The translations under genes were made by a program, and so were the position numbers. DNA of 64,000 bases, taken from positions 1,178,001 to 1,242,000 of the forward strand of contig NZ_CP014945.1 in NCBI RefSeq assembly GCF_001606025.1, read 5' to 3'. Shown here piece by piece: positions 45,869-55,103 of this stretch; position 1 is the stretch's first letter, and the number at the start of each line of letters is the position of its first letter. A model generated the notes under the pieces. That model was not told the origin of the DNA, searched no databases, and saw nothing but the letters and a program-made list of their open reading frames with translations. Origin of the DNA: Psychrobacter alimentarius (GTDB lineage: Bacteria; Pseudomonadota; Gammaproteobacteria; Pseudomonadales; Moraxellaceae).

Positions 45869-47554
45869 ATGGATATTAAAGCCCCCGATTTGGGTGTCGA
45901 TAGCGCCGAAGTCAGCGAGATTATGGTAGCAGTGGGTGATGTTATCGAAAAAGATGACAACATCGTTTTGCTAGAGTCAGATAAAGCCTCAGTTGAAGTA
46001 CCAAGCTCTGCCGCTGGTAAAGTCACCAAAATCAGCGTTTCTGTTGGTGATCAAGTCACCGAAGGCATGGTATTGATTGAACTAGAGAGTGCTGAGGTAA
46101 GTGACGATGCTGACGACAAAGCCGAAGAAGTAACTGATGCAGAACAAGCAGACGAGAGTACTGAAGACGCAGCTGAAGAGGATACAGACGTAGAAGAATC
46201 GGCTGCGGATGCTAGTGAAGGCGCATCGACCACCCATGCACTACCAGATATAGGCGTTGACGAAGCGCAAGTAGCTGAAATTATGGTGAGTGTAGGTGAT
46301 ACGGTCAGTGCTGATGAGTCTATCTTATTGATTGAGTCAGATAAAGCCTCAGTTGAAGTGCCTGCACCAGAAGCAGGTGTGGTCGAAAAAATCTTGGTAA
46401 ATGCTGGTGACACTGTTGCTAATGGGCAAGACTTTATTGTCATTAAAGCGGCAGGTAGTTCTAATGCAAAACCAAAAGCCGACACTGCTAAAAAAGCGGA
46501 TAAGCCTGCACCAAAAGCTGGCGATAAACCGCAGCCAGCTCCAACAGGCGAGCCAAAGCAAGCACCTGCGCCGACCTCAACTGCGGCATCTACGGATAAA
46601 AAATTGACCGAAGCACAAGTCAATGAAAAGCTTGCAGATGTATACGCAGGCCCTGCTGTACGTAAACTGGCGCGTCAACTAGGTGTTGATATCACACAGG
46701 TAAATGGCTCAGCACTAAACGATCGTATTCTAAAAGAAGATCTGTTTGCGCATGTCAAAAACCGTTTGACCACTCAGCAAGCCGCGCCAGCTGCTCAGGG
46801 CGCTGTTAGCTCAGGACTGCCAAAGCTACCTGACATGAGTAAAACTGAGATTTGGGGTGAGACGGAAACGCAAGACCTTAGCCGTCTTCAAAAGGTCTCA
46901 ATACCTCAGCTTAACTATAATACGTTATTGCCACAGGTCACTCAGTTTGATTTGTCAGACATTACTGAGACTGAAAAACTGCGCGGTGAGCTAAAAGGCA
47001 GTATGAAAGCTGAAGGTATTGGCCTGACTATCTTGGCCTTCATTGTTAAGGCAACGGCATATGCCCTCACGCAGCACCCACGCTTTAACAGTCATTTGAG
47101 TGATGACAACACCCAAGTGATTTTGCGTAAGAGCGTCAATATGGGTATTGCGGTTGCGACTGATGACGGTCTAGTGGTGCCAGTGATCAAAAACGCACAG
47201 GATAAAGGCATCAAGCAGATCGCCATCGAAATCGGCGAGTTAGCAGGCAAAGCACGTGATAAAAAGCTCACCACGAAAGACATGCAAGGTGCAAGTTTTA
47301 CTATCTCAAGCCAAGGTATCTTAGGCGGTACGGCGTTTACACCACTTGTTAACTGGCCACAAGTGGGTATCTTGGGAGCATCTGAAGCGACCATGCAGCC
47401 TGTTTGGAATGCTGCAAAGCAGACTTTTGAGCCGCGCTTAATGCTGCCACTTTCATTGTCTTATGACCACCGTGTCATCAACGGTGCTGATGCAGCGGTA
47501 TTTACCCGCTATGTCGCTACCTTATTGGCTGATCCACGCCGTATTTTACTCTAG
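45869..47554 (+). CDS. aceF: Dihydrolipoyllysine acetyltransferase (PDH E2)
   Basis: AceF forms the core of the pyruvate dehydrogenase complex. Two N-terminal lipoyl domains carry the lipoyl lysine in ESDKASVEVP at Lys39 and Lys159. Ala/Pro/Lys-rich linkers follow each. A peripheral subunit-binding domain (VYAGPAVRKLARQLGVDI) lies near 255-290, and the catalytic domain ends with SLSYDHRVINGADAA, His534 being the catalytic residue. The two lipoyl domains share 26 identical bases exactly 360 bases apart. The E3 gene lpd is not downstream; a terminator is. Confidence 0.97.
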   Translation: MDIKAPDLGVDSAEVSEIMVAVGDVIEKDDNIVLLESDKASVEVPSSAAGKVTKISVSVGDQVTEGMVLIELESAEVSDDADDKAEEVTDAEQADESTEDAAEEDTDVEESAADASEGASTTHALPDIGVDEAQVAEIMVSVGDTVSADESILLIESDKASVEVPAPEAGVVEKILVNAGDTVANGQDFIVIKAAGSSNAKPKADTAKKADKPAPKAGDKPQPAPTGEPKQAPAPTSTAASTDKKLTEAQVNEKLADVYAGPAVRKLARQLGVDITQVNGSALNDRILKEDLFAHVKNRLTTQQAAPAAQGAVSSGLPKLPDMSKTEIWGETETQDLSRLQKVSIPQLNYNTLLPQVTQFDLSDITETEKLRGELKGSMKAEGIGLTILAFIVKATAYALTQHPRFNSHLSDDNTQVILRKSVNMGIAVATDDGLVVPVIKNAQDKGIKQIAIEIGELAGKARDKKLTTKDMQGASFTISSQGILGGTAFTPLVNWPQVGILGASEATMQPVWNAAKQTFEPRLMLPLSLSYDHRVINGADAAVFTRYVATLLADPRRILL

Positions 47555-47584
47555 GTTTGATTATCAGCTCTTAACATAATTGAT

Positions 47585-47617
47585 TTAAAAAAAGACTGTC
47601 TACGGATGGTCTTTTTT
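47585..47617 (+). terminator. Intrinsic terminator after aceF
   Basis: AGACTGTC and GATGGTCT form an 8-bp stem with two G-T pairs around a TACG loop, flanked by A and T runs. Confidence 0.8.
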
Positions 47618-47655
47618 ATGCTTGGAAGTTTTTGGAAAACAATCATTACCATCAA

Positions 47656-47690
47656 TAAAAAAAGTCAGTTATCAAACTGACTTCTTTATT
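47656..47690 (-). terminator. Intrinsic terminator after ompW
   Basis: AAGTCAGTT and AACTGACTT pair across a 4-base loop. On the minus strand the stem runs into seven T residues. Confidence 0.85.
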
Positions 47691-47722
47691 TACGCTATTT
47701 CATCTGTGATATCTTTGATATA

Positions 47723-48364
47723 TTAGAATTGTTTAACAAATGCCACGCCGTATACCCAAGGGCTGATATCAACTTCACCAATATCTAGCGTTTTACCAGC
47801 AACGTCTACACTTGCGTCGGTCTTGATGTCCATATAGCGAGCATCGATACGAAAGGATTCAGTGGGGGTGAAAGGAATATCAAGACCGAGATGACCAGCA
47901 ACGCCAACACTGTCATCCAGCTTTAAGTTTTCGTATGTATCGCTATAAATTTTTTCTTTAAAAAAGGTTGTGTAGTTCACACCTACGCCAATAAAAGGTT
48001 TTACATTCATAGGCATATTGTAGCCGTCAAAGTGATATTGTAGAGATAGGGTAGGCGGTAGATGCTGAGTCTTTGCATCAATTGTGGTGTCACCAGCTGT
48101 TAAAGTGATGTCATGATGAAAAGGAATTGCTGCTAATAGCTCGACTCCTACGTTGTCGGCAATGAAGTACTCGCCACTGATGGTTGGACGGATATCGCTA
48201 TCTACATCAACATCTATCGCTCCATTTGCAAGGGTGCCATTGTTATTCTTAGGATCGACCATATGGGCACCAGCAGCAACTGACCAAGTACCTGCAGGGA
48301 TTGCAAAAGCAGTATTCACAGTCAATGCAGTGATAGCAGCTAAAACTAGGGATTGTAGTTTCAT
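47723..48364 (-). CDS. ompW: OmpW family outer membrane protein
   Basis: An eight-stranded outer-membrane barrel of about 213 residues. A signal peptide (MKLQSLVLAAITALTVNTAFA) is followed by the family's opening GTWSVAAGAHMVDPK. DIRPTISGEYFIADNVGVELLAAIPF comes next, then LPPTLSLQYHFD near residue 105 and a C-terminal strand ending in Phe (VYGVAFVKQF), the usual assembly signal. The frame can begin six codons earlier at 48382, but GAGG nine bases before the ATG at 48364 favours that start. OmpW proteins are proposed to admit small hydrophobic compounds; here the gene stands alone with its own terminator. Confidence 0.94.
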   Translation of the reverse strand: MKLQSLVLAAITALTVNTAFAIPAGTWSVAAGAHMVDPKNNNGTLANGAIDVDVDSDIRPTISGEYFIADNVGVELLAAIPFHHDITLTAGDTTIDAKTQHLPPTLSLQYHFDGYNMPMNVKPFIGVGVNYTTFFKEKIYSDTYENLKLDDSVGVAGHLGLDIPFTPTESFRIDARYMDIKTDASVDVAGKTLDIGEVDISPWVYGVAFVKQF

Positions 48365-48769
48365 CGTTTTATTCCTCAACATGATAGATGGTTTTTGGTA
48401 GAGATCTAATGAGGGATGACATTAGCTACCGATACACAATGTTATGATTACTCACTAAAGAGTAACATTGAGATTATATTATAGTATAAAACCATGCTAA
48501 CTGTAAGGTTTTTTAAATGTATATGAGACGGTTTTATACGATAGATTATGTCAACTAACGTTTTAGTCAAAAAATTGGGAGTTTTGAGAGAATTGGTTAT
48601 CATGATGGGATGATAGTTGTTTTTTATATCGTGACCACATGAAACAAAACTGTCTTCATATATGCTTTATCTATAAAACTTCAAAACTAAAGTCCTGATT
48701 TCAAATTTGGTCTTGTTTACCTAACACTTTTTGGATTGATAATTATGTTATAAAAAAGGCGTATATATT
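48365..48769. other. Intergenic region upstream of ompW and the small Cys-rich gene
   Basis: No gene is seen. An inverted repeat CAATGTTA ... TAACATTG (48437-48470, 18-base loop) lies roughly 75-105 bases upstream of ompW and may be a regulatory site. Confidence 0.45.
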
Positions 48770-48997
48770 ATGCTCGGCTACTGTAGTAATTCTCCTCTAC
48801 GCTGTGAAAAAGCACGTTCTATGGAAGCATTGAATCAGGTAGATTCGTGTTGTCCTGAATGTCATCTATATTTACTGCCTGCCCAAGATATAAGCCAGCA
48901 ATTACGCTTAGAGGAAAAGGTGTTACAGTTTGCTATTTTGCTCATCGCATTCATATTACTCACATCTGCCTATATTTATTATTCAAATTTTGTATAA
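48770..48997 (+). CDS. Small Cys-rich single-pass membrane protein, 75 residues
   Basis: The N-terminal ~36 residues carry five Cys (positions 5, 12, 27, 28 and 31, including CCPEC), arranged like a zinc-ribbon or knuckle. A Leu/Glu/Gln-rich helix and one membrane helix (FAILLIAFILLTSAYIYY, about 53-70) complete the protein. AAGG lies about 11 bases before the ATG. I do not recognise a named family. It precedes the potassium channel gene on the same strand by 164 bases, and that channel also ends with a CPNC motif, but a functional link is speculation. Confidence 0.65.
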   Translation: MLGYCSNSPLRCEKARSMEALNQVDSCCPECHLYLLPAQDISQQLRLEEKVLQFAILLIAFILLTSAYIYYSNFV

Positions 48998-49160
48998 TCA
49001 ATGACGTTTGACTCAAGTAAATAGAACTATGTGTCACTAACGTTCTTTAACGTAGTACCGAATAATTGTCATCAGCGATGACTGCGCTAAAATCCAAAAA
49101 ATATATTTACGATGTATGTTTTATTAACATAAGATCAGTGTTTTACCAATTAGGGACGTC

Positions 49161-50144
49161 ATGCTACTCCAATCTATACGGCGCTTGCGTCTTTTTGTCT
49201 ACAATATCTTGCAGAACGATGACCATGACACGTTCTTTAGCCGCTGCGTTGATTATTTTTTAATATTTTTGATCATGACCAATGTAGCAGCGGTCATTGC
49301 AGAGTCTGTTGATCAATGGTATTACGGCTATCAAACCTATTTTACTTGGTTTGAGAATTTCTCTATTGTGATATTTTCTATTGAGTATTTGCTGCGATTG
49401 TGGAGTGTGGCTGAGGCGAAGCCAACAAACACGACTTGGCATCAGCGTTGGCAATGGTTAAAAAGCCCTTCAGCGTTGATAGACTTGGTGGCGATAGCAC
49501 CTGCGTTTCTTAACTTCTTTGTGAATATTGATCTGCGCTTCTTACGCATTTTGCGTCTATTCCGTATCCTCAAATTGACACGATATTTCGCCTCTTTACG
49601 TATTCTACTGGTAGTCATTAATAAAGAAAAAGGCTCATTTCAAGCGGTGATTTTTATTTTGATCATCATGATTGTCACTGCTTCTAGTGGTATTTATTTG
49701 GTTGAAAACCATGCCCAGCCACAGGTGTTTGAGTCGATACCCAAAGCTATGTGGTGGGCGGTGGTCACGCTAACTACGGTTGGTTATGGCGATGTCATAC
49801 CGATTACCACTGCTGGTAAGATACTGGGTGCAATTATTACTATATTGGGTGTCGGGTTGGCAGCATTACCAGCTGGTATTTTGGCGACAGGGTTGGCAAA
49901 TGAGCTTGCTCAGCGTCGTGAAGAGCTAGAGCAGCATTTTCGAGAGCAACTGATTGATAGCGATTTTGATTTGATACAAAATCAGATAATGATAGATAAG
50001 ATTCGACGTGAGCTTGGTTTGGATAAAGAGCAGGCGCAAGGCATCGTGCTACAAGTATTACGTGAACAAGAACTTGAGCGCCGCGAGAGAGAAGTGGAAG
50101 TCAAACAAAAGAATTTTTGTCCGAACTGCGGCGAGGCATTATAG
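49161..50144 (+). CDS. Voltage-gated-type potassium channel with C-terminal zinc-ribbon half
   Basis: A 327-residue six-helix ion channel. An S4-like segment with regularly spaced Arg (LRFLRILRLFRILKLTRYF, about 124-142) precedes the pore. The potassium selectivity filter TTVGYGD is at residues 205-211. After the last helix (ILGAIITILGVGLAALPAGIL) comes a charged coiled-coil-like tail of about 80 residues that ends in NFCPNCGEAL, half of a zinc ribbon. AGGG is five bases before the ATG. It is probably an inner-membrane K+ channel of the Kch/KvAP-like group; gating is not known. Confidence 0.9.
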   Translation: MLLQSIRRLRLFVYNILQNDDHDTFFSRCVDYFLIFLIMTNVAAVIAESVDQWYYGYQTYFTWFENFSIVIFSIEYLLRLWSVAEAKPTNTTWHQRWQWLKSPSALIDLVAIAPAFLNFFVNIDLRFLRILRLFRILKLTRYFASLRILLVVINKEKGSFQAVIFILIIMIVTASSGIYLVENHAQPQVFESIPKAMWWAVVTLTTVGYGDVIPITTAGKILGAIITILGVGLAALPAGILATGLANELAQRREELEQHFREQLIDSDFDLIQNQIMIDKIRRELGLDKEQAQGIVLQVLREQELERREREVEVKQKNFCPNCGEAL

Positions 50145-50179
50145 AAAACAAAACAGTAAAAACGGCGAGTATAAAGCTA

Positions 50180-50216
50180 AAAAAAGGGCTGCGTTTTGAT
50201 AACGTAGCCCCTTTTT
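50180..50216. terminator. Bidirectional terminator between the K+ channel and TerD genes
   Basis: AAAAAGGGCTGCGTT and AACGTAGCCCCTTTTT pair with one bulge around a TTGAT loop, between convergent genes. Confidence 0.85.
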
Positions 50217-50247
50217 ATATAGCAATTGAATAGGTGTTGTTAGAGTT

Positions 50248-50895
50248 CTATATGCCTTGTGGAATAGGAAGCGCGCGTGCAAGTTCATGGGACACGCCTT
50301 GCGCTGCTTCCACCATGTCTTCGGCAGAAAGTGGTAAATTATGTAATGTTAAATGCCAGTCCTCTATTTCTCGGCGCAAATGCGCTACCCAAAGCGTGGT
50401 GCAATCACGCGGAATCTGCTTTAAGTTGACCTCAAAGCACCGATTGCCTTCATCATCACTAAGATGAATCTCACCTTTTTTCACTCTAGAAAACGGATGG
50501 CCATGATAAGAGTTGGCAATCAGGGCAATATGGGTAATATTGAGTGGCACTTTTTCTAAAGACAGTCTGATTTGCTCTTGGTCAAGTGGCGCCAAATACA
50601 TGGCTTGTTCGCCACGATCTTTACCATTTAAGCTATCACCTTGATGTTTGACCGACTCAGCTCTATCACGCAACTGTTTGAACCAAACAATGTCGTGAAT
50701 GGTGCAATGAGTATCATATAGGACGCACGCCAAATCGATATCAATTGCTTCTTTATTCTTCTTAAAGCGTTTGAGTAAACCTTTTGATTCAATTTTAGTA
50801 AAGTCATAATTTAGTGCAAAAAACAAGGTTCCCGCATCTATACCCAGCCCTTTTAAGCTTTCTGAAAGTAGTGGTGATGGGGCAGTGGTCGACAT
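50248..50895 (-). CDS. TerD-domain protein
   Basis: A 215-residue soluble protein with a TerD fold, a calcium-binding beta-sandwich found in tellurite-resistance and stress loci. Seen are FFALNYDF near residue 26, the IDIDLACVLYD strand near 51 and the DSLNGKDRGEQ segment near 88, corresponding to the canonical DNxTG-D region in altered form. Then come ITHIALIANSYHGHPFSRVKKGEIHL and the RCFEVNL strand. The rest of a ter operon is absent, so this is an orphan TerD. AAGGA precedes the ATG. It lies next to a WYL-domain regulator on the same strand, 82 bases downstream of it. Confidence 0.82.
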   Translation of the reverse strand: MSTTAPSPLLSESLKGLGIDAGTLFFALNYDFTKIESKGLLKRFKKNKEAIDIDLACVLYDTHCTIHDIVWFKQLRDRAESVKHQGDSLNGKDRGEQAMYLAPLDQEQIRLSLEKVPLNITHIALIANSYHGHPFSRVKKGEIHLSDDEGNRCFEVNLKQIPRDCTTLWVAHLRREIEDWHLTLHNLPLSAEDMVEAAQGVSHELARALPIPQGI

Positions 50896-50977
50896 AACAT
50901 TCCTTTTTAATTCTTAGTTTTTAAATGCCTGTATCCATGTGAATACAGTTAAATTTGAGTGGTGTTATAGTTAGGCA

Positions 50978-52099
50978 TTATTCATTATTTAGCGATTTAT
51001 CTAATACAGCTTGATATAGCAGTTCAGGTTTGGCGTTTAATAAACCATTGCCAAAACCGCGCAACCACCAAACCAGCTGTGACGTCAGATTTACAGTGGC
51101 TTGGATGGTCAAGGTGTCATCGTCGTTTGACATGACAATTTGATCATCGCTCAGCTTACTTTCGGTTAGGCTTTTACCGGCTTGCTTGGTAAATTGTAGC
51201 TCAATGGATGTATTTTTACCACGGTTGGGCAGCTCGCTAAATAATGGGTGACTAAAGCCCATGCCACCTGCGTCCAAATACGTATCAAGCTGAAAATTCT
51301 CTGGCGTTTTTGCGGCGCTGTCGAGAATTTCGACACTGGCAAAACGGTGCAAAGCAAACGTACGAATGATGGATTCTGTGTCGTCGGTACGAGTGGCGAC
51401 CAAATATATGATGACACCGCGTTGAATAATAGCAATTGGATTTAGAGTATATTCACTGGCCTGAGATTTATCACCACGAGTATAGCTGGCTTTGATTTGT
51501 AATTGATAAAACAAAGCATGATAAATGTTGTCTTTACTTTCTAAGTTGATATGCGGCGCAATCAAGGGCTGAGTTGCAGGTTCAATACGGACTCTATCTA
51601 TCCATGAATGCGTGACTTTGCTGTTTTTTAATTGTCGTCTGGCCAAGTCAAACCAAGGAAACAATTCATCCAAAATAACAGGGGGCAGTAGCTGAGTCAG
51701 ATTGGCTTCTACCATATTAAAAGCAACGGCTTGCGATAGATTCATATGAGGCAAGCTCTGTAATGGTGCGTCATCGCACCAGCGCCAACCTTGTGGATTG
51801 GCATTGTTTTTTTCAATAGGAAAGCGTTTGGCCAGTGCATTTAAATCACGCTGCACAGTACGCAGACTGATGTCAAAGCCTGCCATGATAAGCTGTTCAA
51901 ATATATGGGTTGTGCCTACCCAGCGATTACGCTGTAGCTGAGATAGCACTTGCCATTGCCGTGCTGTTGTGGCTGCGCCGTGGCGATTGTCGCTTGTATC
52001 GTTCAAGACCTGACTGTCCGTTGCGACTGGTATGTTAGTCTGCTCATCAGAATCTGTCTGTCTTTGAAGAGAGTTAGCATCAGTAGGATGTACAGTCAT
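50978..52099 (-). CDS. WYL-domain transcriptional regulator
   Basis: A 373-residue DeoR-like regulator. The first ~45 residues are a polar leader. A winged helix-turn-helix follows (QWQVLSQLQRNRWVGTTHIFEQL, then SLRTVQRDLNALAKRFPI, residues 48-95). A central WYL domain of about 190-265 has the typical LNPIAIIQRGVIIYLVATR and RTFALHRFASVEIL stretches. A C-terminal WCX-like region ends with SQLVWWLRGFGNGL. WYL proteins sense nucleic-acid or other ligands and often regulate DNA-damage, defence or metabolic genes. It would naturally control itself and the TerD gene downstream. Confidence 0.88.
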   Translation of the reverse strand: MTVHPTDANSLQRQTDSDEQTNIPVATDSQVLNDTSDNRHGAATTARQWQVLSQLQRNRWVGTTHIFEQLIMAGFDISLRTVQRDLNALAKRFPIEKNNANPQGWRWCDDAPLQSLPHMNLSQAVAFNMVEANLTQLLPPVILDELFPWFDLARRQLKNSKVTHSWIDRVRIEPATQPLIAPHINLESKDNIYHALFYQLQIKASYTRGDKSQASEYTLNPIAIIQRGVIIYLVATRTDDTESIIRTFALHRFASVEILDSAAKTPENFQLDTYLDAGGMGFSHPLFSELPNRGKNTSIELQFTKQAGKSLTESKLSDDQIVMSNDDDTLTIQATVNLTSQLVWWLRGFGNGLLNAKPELLYQAVLDKSLNNE

Positions 52100-52286
52100 T
52101 AAGAGATAACCTTTATAAAGTTACAGTCAGTTTTTATACGTGTTAGCGCACCAAGAACTATTTATCATCGCAGAAAAATATCGTAGCGTCTAGGGACGTT
52201 CGTCACTGTGTACGTCCGCTAAGTGTTGCTAAGCCAATACCGCATATAGTGAAGCATCACGTTATTACACCCTACTATGATTTGTA

Positions 52287-55103
52287 TTAAATACTATCAA
52301 GTGGTTTTGCATTTTCATCATTATCGATGCTCTTTTCGTCATCAATAACCTCTTTACGACCATTCATTGTGTCCACCACTTCACTCTCATTTTTTTGATG
52401 TTTAGCAGTGTCTTTTCTTCTATGGTCTTCTTTTTTTTGACGTCTGGCTTTACGCTTTTTCTTGTCTTTCTTCTTTGACTTTTTATCGTCAATATCCTCT
52501 TCTTCGTTCTGATTCTCATCCCATAACATCAGACGACTCAATACTTTGCCAAATAGAGTATCTTTGCGGTAGCGGCCCTTTTTATTCATGGTATCGATAG
52601 GAAGGCCTGTCATCAGAGTTAGGGCTTCGCTTAATGTATGGACACCATAAATATGAAAACTGCCAGCTTTGACGGCTTCAATAATATCGTCGCGTAGCAT
52701 CAGTTGTTTGACATTGGCCATAGGGATCACAACGCCTTGTTGTCCCGTCAATTCTTGCTCACGGCACGCATCAAAAAAACCTGCGATTTTTGCATTGATA
52801 CCGCCCACGGCCTGTACTTCGCCGAGCTGATTCATGGAGCCTGTGATGGCAAAAGATTGGTCAATAGGTACGTTGGCTAGTGCGGACAATAGGGCGCAAC
52901 CTTCGCTAACGGTGGCACTATCGCCATCTATGTGGGCGTAGCTTTGTTCAAAAGCGAGTGACGCGCTAAAGTTTAAAGCATGATGCTGACTAAAAAGTGC
53001 CCGTAAGTAGCTGGTCATGATAAGCATGCCTTTGGCATGTAAGCTACCGCCTAAATCCACGTCGCGCTCAATATCTAGAATTTCCCCAGCGCCTATATTT
53101 GGTTGGATGACTGCGGTGAGACGTGCTGGCATGCCAAACTCACTATCCGCATAGCTAACCACCGTTAAGGCATTTACCTGTCCGACGGCGTGCCCTTGTG
53201 TTTGAATCAATTGCTGACCGTTTTTCAGCTCATCCCAATACAGATCTCTTAAGTATCCTGAGCGCTCATCCATATCACTAATGGCTTGAGTAACATGCGT
53301 GGCAGTAACTATGTTTTCATTATCCAAGCGTGCATGGCGGTTTGATTCATGAAGCAGTTTGATTAAAAGATCGCTATGTAGGCTCAAGCGGTCTTGTTCT
53401 TCGGCTTGTAAGCTCAAATGCTCAAGCAAAGTGGCTTGGGCGTGACGATCGAAGGGATAAAGGTTGGCATAGTCGATGATGTCAGCCATCTTCGCGACCA
53501 GTGCTAGTTCATGCTCGCTGGTACGAACCACGTCGTCATGAAAGTCAGCGCGAACCTTAAAAACCGCGTCAAACTCAGGTTCAAGCTCCAGCAGCTCATA
53601 ATACAAGTCTGCTTCGCCCAACAAGATAACCTTGATGTCCAAATCAATGGGTGCAGGTGATAACGATAAGCTACCTGTTAAGGTCAGCATCTGCTCAAGG
53701 CTTGAGAGCTTGATTTTGCGAGATTGCAAGGCTCGCTTTAGCCCTTGCCAAGCATAAGGGTGCTCTAGTAAGTGACTGGCTTCTAATAGTAAATAGCCAC
53801 CGTTGGCACGGTGTAGCGCGCCTGCTCGAATCATGCTGACGTCGGTGGTCACTGTGCCCAACTGTGTGATCTGCTCAACATGACCCAATAAGTTTAAATG
53901 AGTTGGTAGGTCTTCGAAGATAACTGGCGCACCACTGTCAGGTGCATGACTGACAATCACATTGACCGCATAACGACTTGGTGTTGTGGCCAAAACTGCT
54001 GTCACGAATTCTTCATCGTCTCCATTGACGATGCGTTCTACATGAGTGACCATGTCCGCAAACACTGCTTTGAGATAATCAACGACAAGTGGGTGAGCGG
54101 TAAATTGTTCATAAACAGGGGCAAACAAAGGCTGTAATGCTCGCTGTGCAATGTTTCTATGCAGCGCTTCTATCGCATCGTTGGCTTCGTCTTCCAACTG
54201 CTCCAAAGCGATGGTCAACTGACTGAGCCTTTTTTGCATATGGTTCTTCTGTACAAAATTATTCAGTTCAGTCTCGTATTCACTATTACCGTATTCAGTA
54301 TCGTTGTCTTCTGCACCATTAACAGAAGTTTCTTTGCTATCTTCTACGTCTACTTTTTTATTGGCGTTATTTACGGGCTGATCGGTGTTTTCATTATCTT
54401 CATTGTCAGTCTGTATCTGGCTAGGATGCACAAAAACGGCTTTATTATCAAACGATCGAAACGTCAGCGCCAAGTCATATTGCTTACCTTCAGCATTTAG
54501 TACTTCATACGCTTGACTTTCTTTTTGATGCGTATTGTTTTTGATGGCTTCGATTTTGCTTTGATATTGATCGCTACGAAAACGTTGACTCAAACGTTTT
54601 TTGGCTTGTTGCCACAGATGATTGACTTGCTGCTGTAAAAGATCTGCATGACCTGCTGGCAGTCGTAAAGCCAAAGGGGTACGAGGATCAGTAAAATTAT
54701 GTATGTATACCCAATCATTTGGTGTCTGTGCATCAGCTGCGATGCGCGTGAGCAAACGGCTGATAATCGTGCGCTTGCCTAAACCATTTTCTCCAGCGGC
54801 AAATACATGATAGCCACTGGCTTTGATATCTAGGGCCGTTTGCAAAGCTTTGAGGGCACGCTGTTGACCAAAGCCAACATCTAAGTCAGGCGCTGTGCGT
54901 GTGTCAGTCGGTAGCTCATCGGGATTGCTATAACGCTTGAGTTGCTCGGCGCTGATCAGGCAACGTTGCTCGACCTCAATAAAAACAGGATGCGGGGTGG
55001 TTGGTGCTGTTTGCTCGGTATCTTTTAACTCAGAGAGGGATGTTGCCATATTATTGGTGTCTTTTAGTACTTGATAATGAAGGTTGTGAAGTTGTTCAGT
55101 CAT
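52287..55103 (-). CDS. LonB-like ATP-dependent protease (AAA + Lon catalytic domain)
   Basis: A 938-residue protein of the bacterial LonB/YcbZ group. An N-terminal P-loop reads GENGLGKRTIISRLL near residue 100. An acidic insertion at about 230-280 (NEDNENTDQPVNN, EDNDTEYGNSE) is followed by a coiled-coil. ATPase motif II-like segments follow, then the Lon catalytic domain with the Ser-Lys dyad: Ser729 in DGDSATVSEG and Lys772 in GGINAKIAGFF, 43 residues apart as in Lon. After the protease domain (about residue 845) comes a Lys/Arg/Asp-rich tail of about 90 residues. No clear Shine-Dalgarno marks the start; an in-frame ATG at 55049 is an alternative. Confidence 0.9.
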   Translation of the reverse strand: MTEQLHNLHYQVLKDTNNMATSLSELKDTEQTAPTTPHPVFIEVEQRCLISAEQLKRYSNPDELPTDTRTAPDLDVGFGQQRALKALQTALDIKASGYHVFAAGENGLGKRTIISRLLTRIAADAQTPNDWVYIHNFTDPRTPLALRLPAGHADLLQQQVNHLWQQAKKRLSQRFRSDQYQSKIEAIKNNTHQKESQAYEVLNAEGKQYDLALTFRSFDNKAVFVHPSQIQTDNEDNENTDQPVNNANKKVDVEDSKETSVNGAEDNDTEYGNSEYETELNNFVQKNHMQKRLSQLTIALEQLEDEANDAIEALHRNIAQRALQPLFAPVYEQFTAHPLVVDYLKAVFADMVTHVERIVNGDDEEFVTAVLATTPSRYAVNVIVSHAPDSGAPVIFEDLPTHLNLLGHVEQITQLGTVTTDVSMIRAGALHRANGGYLLLEASHLLEHPYAWQGLKRALQSRKIKLSSLEQMLTLTGSLSLSPAPIDLDIKVILLGEADLYYELLELEPEFDAVFKVRADFHDDVVRTSEHELALVAKMADIIDYANLYPFDRHAQATLLEHLSLQAEEQDRLSLHSDLLIKLLHESNRHARLDNENIVTATHVTQAISDMDERSGYLRDLYWDELKNGQQLIQTQGHAVGQVNALTVVSYADSEFGMPARLTAVIQPNIGAGEILDIERDVDLGGSLHAKGMLIMTSYLRALFSQHHALNFSASLAFEQSYAHIDGDSATVSEGCALLSALANVPIDQSFAITGSMNQLGEVQAVGGINAKIAGFFDACREQELTGQQGVVIPMANVKQLMLRDDIIEAVKAGSFHIYGVHTLSEALTLMTGLPIDTMNKKGRYRKDTLFGKVLSRLMLWDENQNEEEDIDDKKSKKKDKKKRKARRQKKEDHRRKDTAKHQKNESEVVDTMNGRKEVIDDEKSIDNDENAKPLDSI

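Noticed and set aside
46051..46623. Long antisense open frame within aceF
   Set aside because: It mirrors the Ala/Pro-rich lipoyl linkers of aceF, has no ribosome-binding site, and its composition is a by-product of the real gene.
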